The notes below the pieces were generated by a model that made no database searches, had not been told where the DNA came from, and saw nothing but the letters and a program-made list of their open reading frames with translations. 34,659 nucleotides of DNA. Source: UBA9676 sp036522155 (GTDB taxonomy: Bacteria; Actinomycetota; Actinomycetes; Streptosporangiales; Streptosporangiaceae). Numbering within the stretch: position 1 is the first letter of the stretch; every line of letters starts with the position of its first letter. Of the stretch, positions 23,584 to 31,949 are shown piece after piece. The position numbers and the translations under genes were made by a program. The stretch is from assembly GCA_036522155.1 (NCBI GenBank), contig DATDGI010000062.1, positions 1 to 34,659 on the forward strand. The letters are read 5' to 3'.

Positions 23584-26367
23584 GTGGCTGATGTGCTGTG
23601 TCCCATCGTGGTCGGGCGGGAAGCGGAGCTGCGCACGCTGGCCGAGCGCCTGACGGCCGCCGCGGCCGGGCGCGGCGGCTGCGTGTTCATCACCGGCGAG
23701 GCGGGCATCGGCAAGTCGCGGCTGGTGCACGAGATCTCCGCTGATGCAGAAAACCAGGGCTTGGTGGTGGCGGCGGGGCGGGCCGTCCCCTCCGGGGCCA
23801 GCGTGGCCTACCGGCCGCTGGCCGAGGCCCTGCTGCAGGCCCTGCGCGCCCTCCCGCTGCGCGAGGACGCTGACCTGGAAGCCTGGCGGCCAGCGCTCGG
23901 GGCGATCGTGCCCGGGTTCGCCACCGGGGCCGGCGGGGCCGAGGCGTCGGCGCCGGTCCGGGGGGAGGCGGTGATCCAGCTTCTCCGGCGGCTCGCTCCC
24001 CCGGGCGGGCTGGTGGTCGCACTCGAGGATCTGCACTGGGCCGACCCGGACACGATCGCCATCGTCGAGTACCTGAGCGACAACATCGGGAGCACGCCCG
24101 TGCTCTGCATCGTGACCGCCCGGAGCGAGCCTGCTTCGCCCGCCCTGGCGCTGGCACGCCGCCAGCGCTCGCGGCGTGGGGTGATCCACATTCCGCTGGA
24201 CCGGCTCGACGCCGCGCAGACCGCGGTCATGGTGGCGGCCTGCGTGCCGGACCCGGCCGCCGGCGTCGCCGCCCGGGTATTCCGCGAGGCCGAGGGGGTG
24301 CCCTTGCTGGTGGAGGAGGTCCTGGCGTCGCCAGGGGTGCCGCACTCCTTCGCCGACACCGTGCGCGAGCGGCTGACCGGCTTCCCGCCGGAAGAGCGCC
24401 TGGTCATCGAGGCCGCCGCGGTCCTGGGCCGGGATTTCGGCTGGGAACTGCTCGCGCCCATGACCGGGCAGCCCGCCGGGGCGGTGTCGGCCAGCCTGGC
24501 CCGTGGCGTCGACTGCCTGCTGCTCAGCGCCGACAGCACCGCGGTCCGGTTCCGCCACGCGCTGACCAGGGAGGCGGTGCTGGCCGGGCTGCTGCCGCCA
24601 CGGCACAGGGAACTGGCCGCGGCGGCCCTGGCCGCGCTGGACCAGGCCCACCCCCGGCTGGACGACGACTGGGGCGACCTGGCCGCCGACCTGGCCGCCC
24701 GCTCCGGTGACCGGGCCCGGGCCGGGGTCCTGCTCACCGCGTCGGGGCGGCTGTCGCTGCGCCGCGGCGCGCTGGCAACCGCGATCGGCACCCTCCGGCG
24801 GGCGGCCGGCCTGCTCGACGGAGATGCCCGGCAGGCCGGGACGGAGCTTGCCGTCGTCGAGGCGCTGACGCTGGCGGGACGGGTGGACGAGGCGGCCGCC
24901 GCCGGCGCCAGGCTCATCGGCCGGCTGGGCCACGACCCCGCCACCCTCTCCACCCGGGTTGAGATCCACCTCCTGCTGGCCCACGCGGCCGTGGCCGCAT
25001 CTGGCTGGCCGATGGCCGGGCAGCACGTGGCGTCCGCCCACGACCTGGCCGGGACCGGGCCGCAGCCCGCGCTCCGGGCCCGGATCACGATGCTGGAGGC
25101 GGAGATCGCGTTCGCCGCTGACGACACCGGCCGGGCTCACCACCTGGCCACGGCGGTACTCGGCACCGCCGGGGCCAGCCCCGAGGCGCGCTGCCACGCC
25201 CTGGAGATCATCGGCCGGGCCGAGCGGTTTGGCGACCTCGCCGCCGCGCGCGCCGCGTTCGAGCGGGCGCTGGACACCGCGGAGGCCGCCGACCTGCCCA
25301 TCTGGCGGCTGCGAGCCCTGCACGAACTGGGCACCATCGACATGTTCGATCACGCCGGCACCAAGCGCCTCAGCCAGGCCCGCGCGGCGGCCGGCCAGTC
25401 TGGCGCTCTGAGCACCGCGGCCGTCCTCGACCTCCAGCTGGCCGCCACGTTCACGTCCCGCTGGCAGCTCGACGAGGCCGACGCGCACGCCCGGTCGTCG
25501 CTCGCCGTCGCCGAGCGCCTGGGCCTCCGGCAAATCCAGGCCGTCGCCATGGCCGAGCTGGCCGGGACCGCCTCGATGCGGACCCAGCGGGAGGAGATGG
25601 AGCGTCACCTCAGCCTCTCCCAGTCGGCCGCACCGGACGACGCGATGCTGGAAGGCTTCGCCTGGGGCTCCCGCGGGCTGCTGGCGATGCTCAACGGCGA
25701 TCCCAACGGGGCCATCAAGCCGTTCAGCCGCGGGATGGCGATCTACGCCCGGCTGCCCCACGCCGAACCGGCGGCCCTGCGCGCCGCCTGGCCGCTGCTG
25801 CTCGCGTCGCTGGGCGACCGGCGCGCAACGGCCGCGATCGCCGAAGCGCGGCGGCTCGGCGTCGGCGCTTTCAGCCTGAACCAGGCCATGCTCGGCTACG
25901 CCGAGGCCATCCTGGCCGGGCGGGCCGGCGACCGTGAGCGAGCCGACATGCTGGTAGCCAGGGCGGACCGGGGGTTCGCCAACTGCGCGGCGTGGGCGGA
26001 CCTGGCCCGGCTCTGCGCCGCCGAGACCGCCCTGGCCGGCGGCTGGGGGGAGCCGCGGCACTGGCTGACGGCCGCGGCCGGGGGTTTCGCGGAGCGTGGG
26101 CTGTCCCGGCTGGCCGGCCGCTGCCACCACCTGCTCACGGCGGCCCGCCCGAACCCGTGGGCCACGTCCGGGGTCACCACCCGCGAGGCGGACGTGCTGC
26201 GGCTGGTCGCCGGTGGGCTCACCAACAAGGAGATCGCGGCCCGGCTGCACCTGTCCCCGCGCACGGTCGAAAAACACGTCGAGAGCCTGCTGCGCAAGAC
26301 CGGCGCCCGCACCCGCACGGAACTGGCCGTCGCCGCCGCCAGCCCGGAGCGCCAGCCACATACGTAG
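23584..26367 (+). CDS. LuxR-family regulator with AAA ATPase domain (LAL type)
   Basis: Large regulator of 927 residues in the LAL (large ATP-binding LuxR) layout. An N-terminal ATPase has Walker A GEAGIGKSRL (38-47) and Walker B LVVALEDLHWADPDT; a long helical, TPR-like middle follows (about 330-850); the C-terminal LuxR helix-turn-helix is TTREADVLRLVAGGLTNKEI, then AARLHLSPRTVEKHVESLL. LALs respond to ligands or metabolic state and activate transcription. GTG 23584 is chosen because GGGAG lies nine bases upstream and the ATPase domain begins directly (VGREAEL); a GTG at 23494 would add 30 non-conserved residues. Its targets are unknown; the SnoaL-like gene directly downstream or the divergent amine oxidase are candidates. 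Confidence 0.93.
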   Translation: MADVLCPIVVGREAELRTLAERLTAAAAGRGGCVFITGEAGIGKSRLVHEISADAENQGLVVAAGRAVPSGASVAYRPLAEALLQALRALPLREDADLEAWRPALGAIVPGFATGAGGAEASAPVRGEAVIQLLRRLAPPGGLVVALEDLHWADPDTIAIVEYLSDNIGSTPVLCIVTARSEPASPALALARRQRSRRGVIHIPLDRLDAAQTAVMVAACVPDPAAGVAARVFREAEGVPLLVEEVLASPGVPHSFADTVRERLTGFPPEERLVIEAAAVLGRDFGWELLAPMTGQPAGAVSASLARGVDCLLLSADSTAVRFRHALTREAVLAGLLPPRHRELAAAALAALDQAHPRLDDDWGDLAADLAARSGDRARAGVLLTASGRLSLRRGALATAIGTLRRAAGLLDGDARQAGTELAVVEALTLAGRVDEAAAAGARLIGRLGHDPATLSTRVEIHLLLAHAAVAASGWPMAGQHVASAHDLAGTGPQPALRARITMLEAEIAFAADDTGRAHHLATAVLGTAGASPEARCHALEIIGRAERFGDLAAARAAFERALDTAEAADLPIWRLRALHELGTIDMFDHAGTKRLSQARAAAGQSGALSTAAVLDLQLAATFTSRWQLDEADAHARSSLAVAERLGLRQIQAVAMAELAGTASMRTQREEMERHLSLSQSAAPDDAMLEGFAWGSRGLLAMLNGDPNGAIKPFSRGMAIYARLPHAEPAALRAAWPLLLASLGDRRATAAIAEARRLGVGAFSLNQAMLGYAEAILAGRAGDRERADMLVARADRGFANCAAWADLARLCAAETALAGGWGEPRHWLTAAAGGFAERGLSRLAGRCHHLLTAARPNPWATSGVTTREADVLRLVAGGLTNKEIAARLHLSPRTVEKHVESLLRKTGARTRTELAVAAASPERQPHT

Positions 26368-26466
26368 GCCTCGGCGATAACTACGTGATCTCCCCGATCC
26401 GCGGCCCCGGCTCAAGCGCGCACGCTGAGGCCTGTCAGCGGGCAACAGGAAGCAAGGAGACCAGCA

Positions 26467-26859
26467 ATGGGCAACGCAGACAAGGCCGACATCCGCAAGG
26501 TCATCGAGGCTTACGGCGACCGCCTCCGGGCGTCGGACGTGCGCGGGGTCGTGGACCTCTACACCGACGAATGCGCCGTCATGACCCCCGAACTGGAAAC
26601 CATCGTCGGGAAGCACCAGCTCACCGAGGTGTACGAAGGCCACTTGCGGGACGTCGCCCTCAACGTCACGTTCCACTTCGAGGAGATACTCGCCGACGGT
26701 GACCTCGGGGCCGCCCACACCACCGCCACGGGGACGATCACGCCCCTGGCCACCGGCGAGGCCGCGCCCGCCAGGTTCCGCGAGCTGTTCGTGCTCCGGC
26801 GGGAAGGCGAGGAGTGGAAGATCGCCCAGTACATGTTCCAGTCCATGCCGGTCACGTAG
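26467..26859 (+). CDS. SnoaL-like / NTF2-fold protein (SgcJ/EcaC type)
   Basis: Protein of 130 residues with the cone-shaped NTF2-like fold pattern: two N-terminal helices (ADIRKVIEAYGDRLRASDVRG split at residue 20), VVDLYTDECAVMTPE, a beta-sheet region (VTFHFEEILADG, AHTTATGTI) and the terminal FRELFVLRREGEEWKIAQYMF. Members include polyketide cyclases and many small-molecule isomerases or scaffold proteins; no specific catalytic residue set is obvious. ATG 26467 follows AAGGAG. It converges with the MDR oxidoreductase 11 bases away. Confidence 0.85.
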   Translation: MGNADKADIRKVIEAYGDRLRASDVRGVVDLYTDECAVMTPELETIVGKHQLTEVYEGHLRDVALNVTFHFEEILADGDLGAAHTTATGTITPLATGEAAPARFRELFVLRREGEEWKIAQYMFQSMPVT

Positions 26860-26870
26860 GACCGGCCGGC

Positions 26871-27854
26871 TCAGACGGTGATGACGACCTTTCCCCTGGC
26901 GTGTCCGGCTTCGAGGTAGCGGATAGCCTCGGCCGTCTCGCTCAGGGGATAGGTCCGGTCGATGACCGGTGTGACCTTCCGGGCCTGGAGAAGCTCGGCC
27001 AGCACGGCCAGATCATCTCGGTTCAGGTGGGCCAGGAAGGACGTCATCCGCTGGCCCACCACCGGTGACAGCACAGCCATCCTGGCCGCGCGGGCCAACG
27101 GCCCGATCCAGCGGCCCTTGTCCGGGCCGCCGACCCCCACCAGCACCCCCTTCGGAACCAGCACCCGCCTGATCTCCGGCAGGGCCCGGTTTCCTGCTAT
27201 GTCGATCACCAGGTCGTATCGCCGGCCAGCCGTCGTGAAGTCCTCCCGGGTGTAGTCCACGACCTGATCGGCGCCGATCGAGGCGGCCATCTCGACGTTA
27301 TGCGTGCTGCACACGGCGGTCACCTCGGCGCCGAACGCCTTAGCGATCTGCACCGCGAACGGCCCCACCCCTCCCGACGCGCCGTTGACAAGGACCTTGT
27401 GCCCGGGCTCGACGTGCCCCCGGTCGCGAAGCGCCTGCAAGGCGGTGAGGGCCGCCACCGGCACCGACGCCGCCTGCTCGAACGTGAGGCCGGCCGGCTT
27501 GGTGAGCACCACGCCGTCGTGGCGGACGCTGACGTACTCGGCGAGAGTCCCGCGTTCATCCAGGCCGCCGAACACCTCGTCGCCGGGACGGAACCCGGTC
27601 ACGTTCTTGCCCACCGCCTCGACGGACCCGGCCATGTCAGCCCCGAGCCTGGTGGCGCTGGCCTTGGGGTGGGACAGCCCGGCCAACAGCCGGACCAGGT
27701 ACGGTCTGCCCCTCATGAAATGCCAGTCCAGCGGATTGACCGACGCCGCCCGCACCCGGATCAGCAGCTCGTCGTCGCCGACCGCAGGCATGTCGACGTC
27801 GGCGAGTTCCAGGACGTCGGGCGGGCCATACCGGTAGTAGCGGATCGCCTTCAT
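26871..27854 (-). CDS. NAD(P)-dependent MDR oxidoreductase (zinc-free quinone-reductase-like)
   Basis: Medium-chain reductase of 327 residues. It starts MKAIRYYRYGPPDVLELADV, has the GroES-like domain to about residue 125 (RAASVNPLDWHFMRG), then the nucleotide-binding motif NGASGGVGPFAVQIAKAFGAEVTAV, and ends DRTYPLSETAEAIRYLEAGHARGKVVITV. The structural and catalytic zinc cysteines of alcohol dehydrogenases are absent, so it belongs with quinone oxidoreductase / RTN4IP1-like enzymes that reduce carbonyl or enone groups with NADPH. Substrate unknown. ATG 27854 has only a weak GGTGG upstream. Confidence 0.92.
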   Translation of the reverse strand: MKAIRYYRYGPPDVLELADVDMPAVGDDELLIRVRAASVNPLDWHFMRGRPYLVRLLAGLSHPKASATRLGADMAGSVEAVGKNVTGFRPGDEVFGGLDERGTLAEYVSVRHDGVVLTKPAGLTFEQAASVPVAALTALQALRDRGHVEPGHKVLVNGASGGVGPFAVQIAKAFGAEVTAVCSTHNVEMAASIGADQVVDYTREDFTTAGRRYDLVIDIAGNRALPEIRRVLVPKGVLVGVGGPDKGRWIGPLARAARMAVLSPVVGQRMTSFLAHLNRDDLAVLAELLQARKVTPVIDRTYPLSETAEAIRYLEAGHARGKVVITV

Positions 27855-27988
27855 GCTGCCACCACCAATGTCAGCCGGACTCGCACGCCTATTTCCTCAT
27901 CCGGACAGCAACTACGGCGATCACCGCCGCGCGGTTCACATCCCAATACCGTGACACACGCACCGCCGTTATGCAGATAGTGCAGGAG

Positions 27989-28327
27989 TCACGAGAGGGT
28001 GACGGCGCGGCCGTGCTGGCTCATGGTGCCGGGCGGGCAGTACCAGGTCATGATCTCGATGGCAAGCCGTCCGGCGCGGACGGCAGGGTCGGCCTCAGCC
28101 AGCTGCCGTGACTCGGCCAGCGAGCCGGTCCGGTAGAAGGCCAGCCCCCGCCAGGACGGGTCGGGCTGGTCGGCCAGCGGGCCGTTGGTCACGACCTGGC
28201 CGGCCTCGCGCAGCCGGTCGTAATAGGCCAGATGCTCCCGCTGGTTGCGCGCCAGGACATCGTCGTCATAGGCCTGGGCATTCTCAGGCGTGCGCAACAG
28301 CACCAGTTCGAACGCTTCAAGATCCAC
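27989..28327 (-). CDS. YciI-family protein
   Basis: Small protein of 112 residues with the YciI (dimeric alpha-beta) pattern: FELVLLRTPEN, REHLAYYDRLREAGQVVTNGPLAD, and the conserved C-terminal EADPAVRAGRLAIEIMTWYCPPG. The family's role is uncertain; some members are thought to be lactonase-like or isomerase-like. Starts at GTG 28327. The gap to the MDR gene (27855-27988) is about 134 bases and holds nothing I recognise. Confidence 0.85.
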   Translation of the reverse strand: MDLEAFELVLLRTPENAQAYDDDVLARNQREHLAYYDRLREAGQVVTNGPLADQPDPSWRGLAFYRTGSLAESRQLAEADPAVRAGRLAIEIMTWYCPPGTMSQHGRAVTLS

Positions 28328-28415
28328 GCGTCATTGTGGCATGGCCAGGCGGCCCGACGTATTCCGCTGCCAGGCACCCCGCGTCTACGATGTGGCGTGA
28401 CAAAAGGGGCAGATC

Positions 28416-29450
28416 ATGGACCTCTGGGAAAATTTTCGTAAACCATCCCGGCCTGGGTTAGAGGTATCCTCACCTTTCCCGGGTGGCGGCGCTGAACCCT
28501 CGCCGGCCCCCGACGCGGCCGCCTTCGCGGCGCCCGTCCCCGCAGCGGCCGCCCCCGGTGCAGCAGGTTCCGCCGCCCCTGCCCCCGGCTCTCCTGCCCC
28601 CGGCGCTCCTCCCCCCGGCTCTCCCTCCCCCCGCTCGGCCAAGCGCGGGCGGCGGCGCATGTGGATCTTCTTGGTCACGATCGTCGTGCTGGCGGGGCTG
28701 GCCGGCGGCCTGGTGGTCTGGGCTCCGTGGCGCCCCCCACCACTGCTGCGCCCGACCGGTCTCACCGCGGGCCCCTCGACCACCAGCTCGGTCGCGTTGC
28801 ACTGGTCGGGCCCGGCGACGGGCCCGGCGCCCGACAAGTATGTGATCTTGTACGGCGGCTCCGTGATCGGCTCGGTACGCGGGACCGTCACCTCGTACCG
28901 GAGGACCGGCCTCTATCCCGCTACCTCGTACCAGTACCAGGTAGCGGCGGTGCGGGGCGGCAAGCGTTCGAGGCCATCGGCGGCCGTGGTGCTGAAGACC
29001 GTCACCCCGCCCGTTTCGGCCGCCCGCTGGCAGGGGCCGTGGACCGTGCACGTGAGGATCGTCCAGGGGGGTGCCGGGCTGACTGGCCCACGCCGCTGGG
29101 ACGATTCGTGGCAGGTCAGCCCAGAGTGCGCGGCCGGACCGTGCCCCGTCCAGGTCGCCGGGACCTTCAACCAGCGTGACTTCAGGGCGACCCTGACCCG
29201 CACGGGCGCGGTGTACGCGGGGACCACGACGGCCCACTCGTTCCGGTGCGGGAAGGGCCCCGGCTCGTTTCCCACGACGTCCACCCTGAAGATCCGGGTC
29301 ACCCTGACCGGGGCGCAGGGAGGAAGTAACGGCGCGTGGACGGCCATCTCGTGGACCGGCACTCTCCGAGCGTCCGCCCCCTACACCAGTTTGGGCAACG
29401 CCTACTGCAACGCCGTCCAGGTGACGGCTTCCCTCGCCGCGGTCCCGTGA
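28416..29450 (+). CDS. Membrane-anchored protein with fibronectin type III domain
   Basis: Protein of 344 residues: a Pro/Ala/Gly-rich cytoplasmic part (about 20-75), a basic stop (KRGRRR), one membrane helix (82-103), a fibronectin type III domain (about 110-196; LTAGPSTTSSVALHW, YPATSYQYQVAAVRGG) and a C-terminal extracytoplasmic domain (about 200-344) with cysteines in WQVSPECAAGPCPVQV, SFRCGKG and NAYCNAVQ, probably two disulphides. The C-terminal WxVxPxCxxGPC arrangement recurs in actinobacterial membrane proteins, including some receptor-like Ser/Thr kinases, but no kinase is present here. Likely a surface binding or sensing protein. ATG 28416 follows AAAGGGG. Confidence 0.78.
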   Translation: MDLWENFRKPSRPGLEVSSPFPGGGAEPSPAPDAAAFAAPVPAAAAPGAAGSAAPAPGSPAPGAPPPGSPSPRSAKRGRRRMWIFLVTIVVLAGLAGGLVVWAPWRPPPLLRPTGLTAGPSTTSSVALHWSGPATGPAPDKYVILYGGSVIGSVRGTVTSYRRTGLYPATSYQYQVAAVRGGKRSRPSAAVVLKTVTPPVSAARWQGPWTVHVRIVQGGAGLTGPRRWDDSWQVSPECAAGPCPVQVAGTFNQRDFRATLTRTGAVYAGTTTAHSFRCGKGPGSFPTTSTLKIRVTLTGAQGGSNGAWTAISWTGTLRASAPYTSLGNAYCNAVQVTASLAAVP

Positions 29451-29471
29451 CCCGGGCCCCGTTACCCGGGT
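29450..29471. terminator. Hairpin between convergent FN3 gene and small helical gene
   Basis: ACCCGGG (29450-29456) pairs perfectly with CCCGGGT (29465-29471) across an eight-base loop, immediately downstream of the FN3 gene stop. No T-tract. Probable shared terminator. Confidence 0.5.
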
Positions 29472-29494
29472 TGCTGGCGGCCGCCGTTGGGCGG

Positions 29495-29785
29495 CTATGG
29501 GTTGCCGTCGGCCAGCAGCCGGGCACAGATCCCGAACTGGCGCAGGTCGGCTGACACCTCGGCCTGGCGGGCAAACGCCTGTGTGTCCCCGCGGGACAGC
29601 GACTGCCAGCACAAGGCGTCGGCCAGCACCAGCGCCCGCGCCGCCGATGATGCCAGCTCGGTCAGCGAGCCTGTCTCCACCTGATGCCGCAGGCGCGCCA
29701 GCTCGTCACCACCGTCCCAGGCGGTGGTGGCCAGCAGCTGCTCCAGCCGGACGGTCAGCTCTCCGATGAGGTATTGCCGCGTCAT
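29495..29785 (-). CDS. Small helical hypothetical protein (96 aa)
   Basis: A 96-residue, mostly helical soluble protein: YLIGELTVRLEQLLATTAW, DELARLRHQVETGSLTELAS and a C terminus with LRQFGICARLLADG. No known family comes to mind and no helix-turn-helix or catalytic motif is seen. The ATG at 29785 is preceded by AGGGTG. It diverges from the secreted protein gene at 29965. Confidence 0.6.
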   Translation of the reverse strand: MTRQYLIGELTVRLEQLLATTAWDGGDELARLRHQVETGSLTELASSAARALVLADALCWQSLSRGDTQAFARQAEVSADLRQFGICARLLADGNP

Positions 29786-29964
29786 CTGGGCACCCTGTTC
29801 TGGGGCTCACGTATTGCCCGGACGATCTTTGATCCTTCTCCTTCGTTGGTAGACGCCTGCGGCTCGGCGCACAAGGCCGCATGCAACCAGCTGGCGGCCG
29901 GGTACGTCTCACAGGCGTACCGGCGTGCACCTGGCAAGCCGTCACGTCATGGAAGGGGACCGTC

Positions 29965-30483
29965 ATGACAACTCATCTCCGCCGCAGCCGCTCCAGCACC
30001 GTCGCTGCGGCGCTAGGCGCGATGGCCGTTATCGCCGCCGCGGTCTGCGCCGCCCCCAGCCCCGCCGCTGCCGCCGGGCGACCGGAGCACCAGCTGGGCA
30101 CGACCCCGTACGGGGTGCCGGTTGTCATCAGCTGCATCGGGCACGCCCAGACCCGCCCAGGCAGTTACACCCTGGCGTGCGCGGACGGCAACGCCTACCT
30201 CACCGGGCTGCACTGGGCGGCCTGGGGATCAGACTCGGCCTTCGCCACCGGCACCGACAGCTTCAACGTCTGTATCCCCACCTGCACCGCCGGCCACCTG
30301 CACAGTTTCCCTGTGCTGGCCGCACTGTGGCGTACCGAGCTACGGCCTGCCCATCCCGGCCAGCGCTATTTCACCCGCCTGACGGTCATCGACACCGGGT
30401 CGCGCAGCTACCGCGCCGGCGGGAAGACCTACCACCTGCCCCTGACGGTGACCTATCCCCTCTCCCCAGCCGGTGGGGCCTGA
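29965..30483 (+). CDS. Secreted protein with signal peptide and four conserved cysteines
   Basis: Protein of 172 residues with a clear Sec signal: MTTHLRRSRSSTVAAALGAM, a hydrophobic core and PSPAAAA as a likely cleavage site near residue 37. The mature part has VISCIGHAQTRPGSYTLACADGN and NVCIPTCTAGHLHSFPVLAAL, four cysteines likely forming two disulphides. The LACADGN...W..W pattern is familiar from many actinobacterial secreted proteins of unknown function. ATG 29965 follows GGAAGGGG, which settles the start over a longer frame. Confidence 0.78.
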   Translation: MTTHLRRSRSSTVAAALGAMAVIAAAVCAAPSPAAAAGRPEHQLGTTPYGVPVVISCIGHAQTRPGSYTLACADGNAYLTGLHWAAWGSDSAFATGTDSFNVCIPTCTAGHLHSFPVLAALWRTELRPAHPGQRYFTRLTVIDTGSRSYRAGGKTYHLPLTVTYPLSPAGGA

Positions 30484-30532
30484 CCCTCACGATCCGGGCC
30501 CGCCCCGCCGCAGGTCCTCACCGTGAATTAGT

Positions 30533-30547
30533 TGATTGATTCAATCA
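30533..30547. promoter_or_regulatory. Perfect 15-bp palindrome, candidate MarR operator
   Basis: TGATTGATTCAATCA is a perfect inverted repeat (TGATTGA, T, TCAATCA), 21 bases before the marR start codon and ten bases before its likely -10 hexamer. A dyad of this size and AT content is typical for MarR dimers, and its position would block RNA polymerase, so autoregulation is the expected mode. Confidence 0.65.
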
Positions 30548-30556
30548 GTTATCTGC

Positions 30557-30562
30557 TATCCT
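30557..30562 (+). promoter_or_regulatory. Predicted -10 element of the marR operon
   Basis: TATCCT sits seven bases before the GTG at 30569, so the transcript probably starts at or next to the start codon (leaderless). A TTGATT within the palindrome (30532-30537) is a possible -35, with a rather long 19-bp spacer. Confidence 0.45.
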
Positions 30563-30568
30563 GCCGGG

Positions 30569-31072
30569 GTGGCACCAAACCGGGATGACGTGCGGTCGAT
30601 GGTGGTCGCGCTGTTCACGCTGATCTCGGGCGTGGAGCGAGCGCGGCGGCAGAGGAAGGCGGCGGCAGCGCTCGACCTGCTGCAGGTCATCGCCGCAGGC
30701 GAGGGGATGCGGCCATCGGACATCGCCGACCAGCGGTTCGTGCACCCCTCCCTGGTGACCCGGCAGCTGCGCGAGCTGGAGGACGCCGGCTACGTGCAGT
30801 TCGCCGGGGACCCTGACGATGGCCGCGCCTGGCTGGTGGCGCTGACGCCCGCCGGACGCGAGGAAATGCTGCGCCTGCAGGACGTCGGACTGGACCGGTT
30901 CGCGATGTTCGTGGCGGACTGGCAGGCCGGCGAGATCCAGCAACTGGCCGCGCTGCTGAACAAGCTCACCGCCTCCATGGCGGCCGCACCTGACCCGGAG
31001 ACCCCGGCAGTGCGCCGGGAACGGCGCGGCCGCGACCGGGCCGGGCGCCGTGACCAGGCTGGCCGCCCGTGA
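30569..31072 (+). CDS. MarR-family transcriptional regulator
   Basis: Regulator of 167 residues from the GTG at 30569. The winged helix-turn-helix shows AALDLLQVIAAGEGMRPSDIAD, then HPSLVTRQLRELEDAGYVQFAG, then the wing DPDDGRAWLVALTPAGREEM; dimerisation helices follow and the tail is arginine-rich. No ribosome site precedes the start, and a -10 hexamer ends six bases before it, suggesting leaderless expression. Its stop overlaps the start of the DUF998 gene (GTGA), so the two form an operon, and a perfect palindrome lies just upstream for probable autorepression. Confidence 0.85.
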   Translation: MAPNRDDVRSMVVALFTLISGVERARRQRKAAAALDLLQVIAAGEGMRPSDIADQRFVHPSLVTRQLRELEDAGYVQFAGDPDDGRAWLVALTPAGREEMLRLQDVGLDRFAMFVADWQAGEIQQLAALLNKLTASMAAAPDPETPAVRRERRGRDRAGRRDQAGRP

Positions 31073-31860
31073 CCGGGGGGAACGCCGGCGCAGGCAACGG
31101 CCAGGCGGGCCTGGCCCCGGGCGCTCATCTGCGAGCCTGGGGGGTCGTCGGCCTGATCGCACAGGTCACGTTCACGGTGGGATGGGTTGCCGCCGAGACA
31201 TGGCAGGGCCCGCGGTACAGCCCGGTGACCGACACGATCAGCGACATGCAGGCCGCCACCGCGCCGCACGTCTGGTTCCCCATCGCCTGCTTCGCGGCAG
31301 GTGGCATCGGCACCTTCTGCTTCGCCGTCTTCGGGTTGCGGCCCGCCCTGGCCGGCGCGGGCCGGGTGGCTGCCTTCGCGCCCTGGATGCTCGCACTCGC
31401 CGGGCTGGCGATCGGCAACTCCTTCCCCCTCATCCCCTGCTCGCTCTCCGCCCCCGGCTGCACCGCCCACCATCAGCTCTACAGCCCCGGCGGAATGACC
31501 GACACCATCGTCGGGACCGCCGCCTTGCTGGTGCTCGCGTTCACTCCCGGCCCGCTGTGGGAGCGGATGAAACTCCTGCCGGCATGGCGGCAGCTAAGAC
31601 CGGTCATGCGCATCGCGCGTATCGCCTGCCCGCTCTGTTTCATACTGGTCAGCATCGCCTCACTCACCCAGACCGCAGAAGGCCTCGCCGAGCGCGTCTT
31701 GGTTACCAGCATCGTGCTGTGGATAGCCACGCTCGCCATCACCCTGATCCGCCTCTCCGGCCGTGCCCGGGCCACCGCCGCGTCGAGCGCGGGCCAGATG
31801 CCCACCACCGGACCAGCCCCGCCACCGGGCCGTCCCACACCCCCCTCCCACGCCGGGTGA
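31069..31860 (+). CDS. DUF998-family membrane protein
   Basis: Membrane protein of 263 residues with about six helices. WGVVGLIAQVTFTVGWVAAETWQGPRYSPVTDTISDMQA in the first helix and loop (residues 24-62), with the recurrent T-I-S-D motif, and the central HQLYSPGGMTDTIVGTAALL identify DUF998, whose function is not established. The GTG start overlaps the marR stop by four bases, so translation is coupled and the protein is probably the regulated target of that MarR. The C-terminal tail is proline/alanine rich. Confidence 0.82.
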   Translation: MTGGNAGAGNGQAGLAPGAHLRAWGVVGLIAQVTFTVGWVAAETWQGPRYSPVTDTISDMQAATAPHVWFPIACFAAGGIGTFCFAVFGLRPALAGAGRVAAFAPWMLALAGLAIGNSFPLIPCSLSAPGCTAHHQLYSPGGMTDTIVGTAALLVLAFTPGPLWERMKLLPAWRQLRPVMRIARIACPLCFILVSIASLTQTAEGLAERVLVTSIVLWIATLAITLIRLSGRARATAASSAGQMPTTGPAPPPGRPTPPSHAG

Positions 31861-31949
31861 CCGCCGTCCGGAACCTCACCAGGCACGCACCGCCGTTCTG
31901 TATGCCGGGCTCCTGTTCTGGATGGATCTGAAGGGGGAACTGATGTGAC

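Noticed and set aside
23536..26718. Open frame of over 1000 codons on the minus strand opposite the LAL regulator
   Set aside because: It is the antisense shadow of a GC-rich gene; the plus strand has clear ATPase and LuxR motifs, while the minus frame is Gly/Arg/Gln-rich without a fold pattern.
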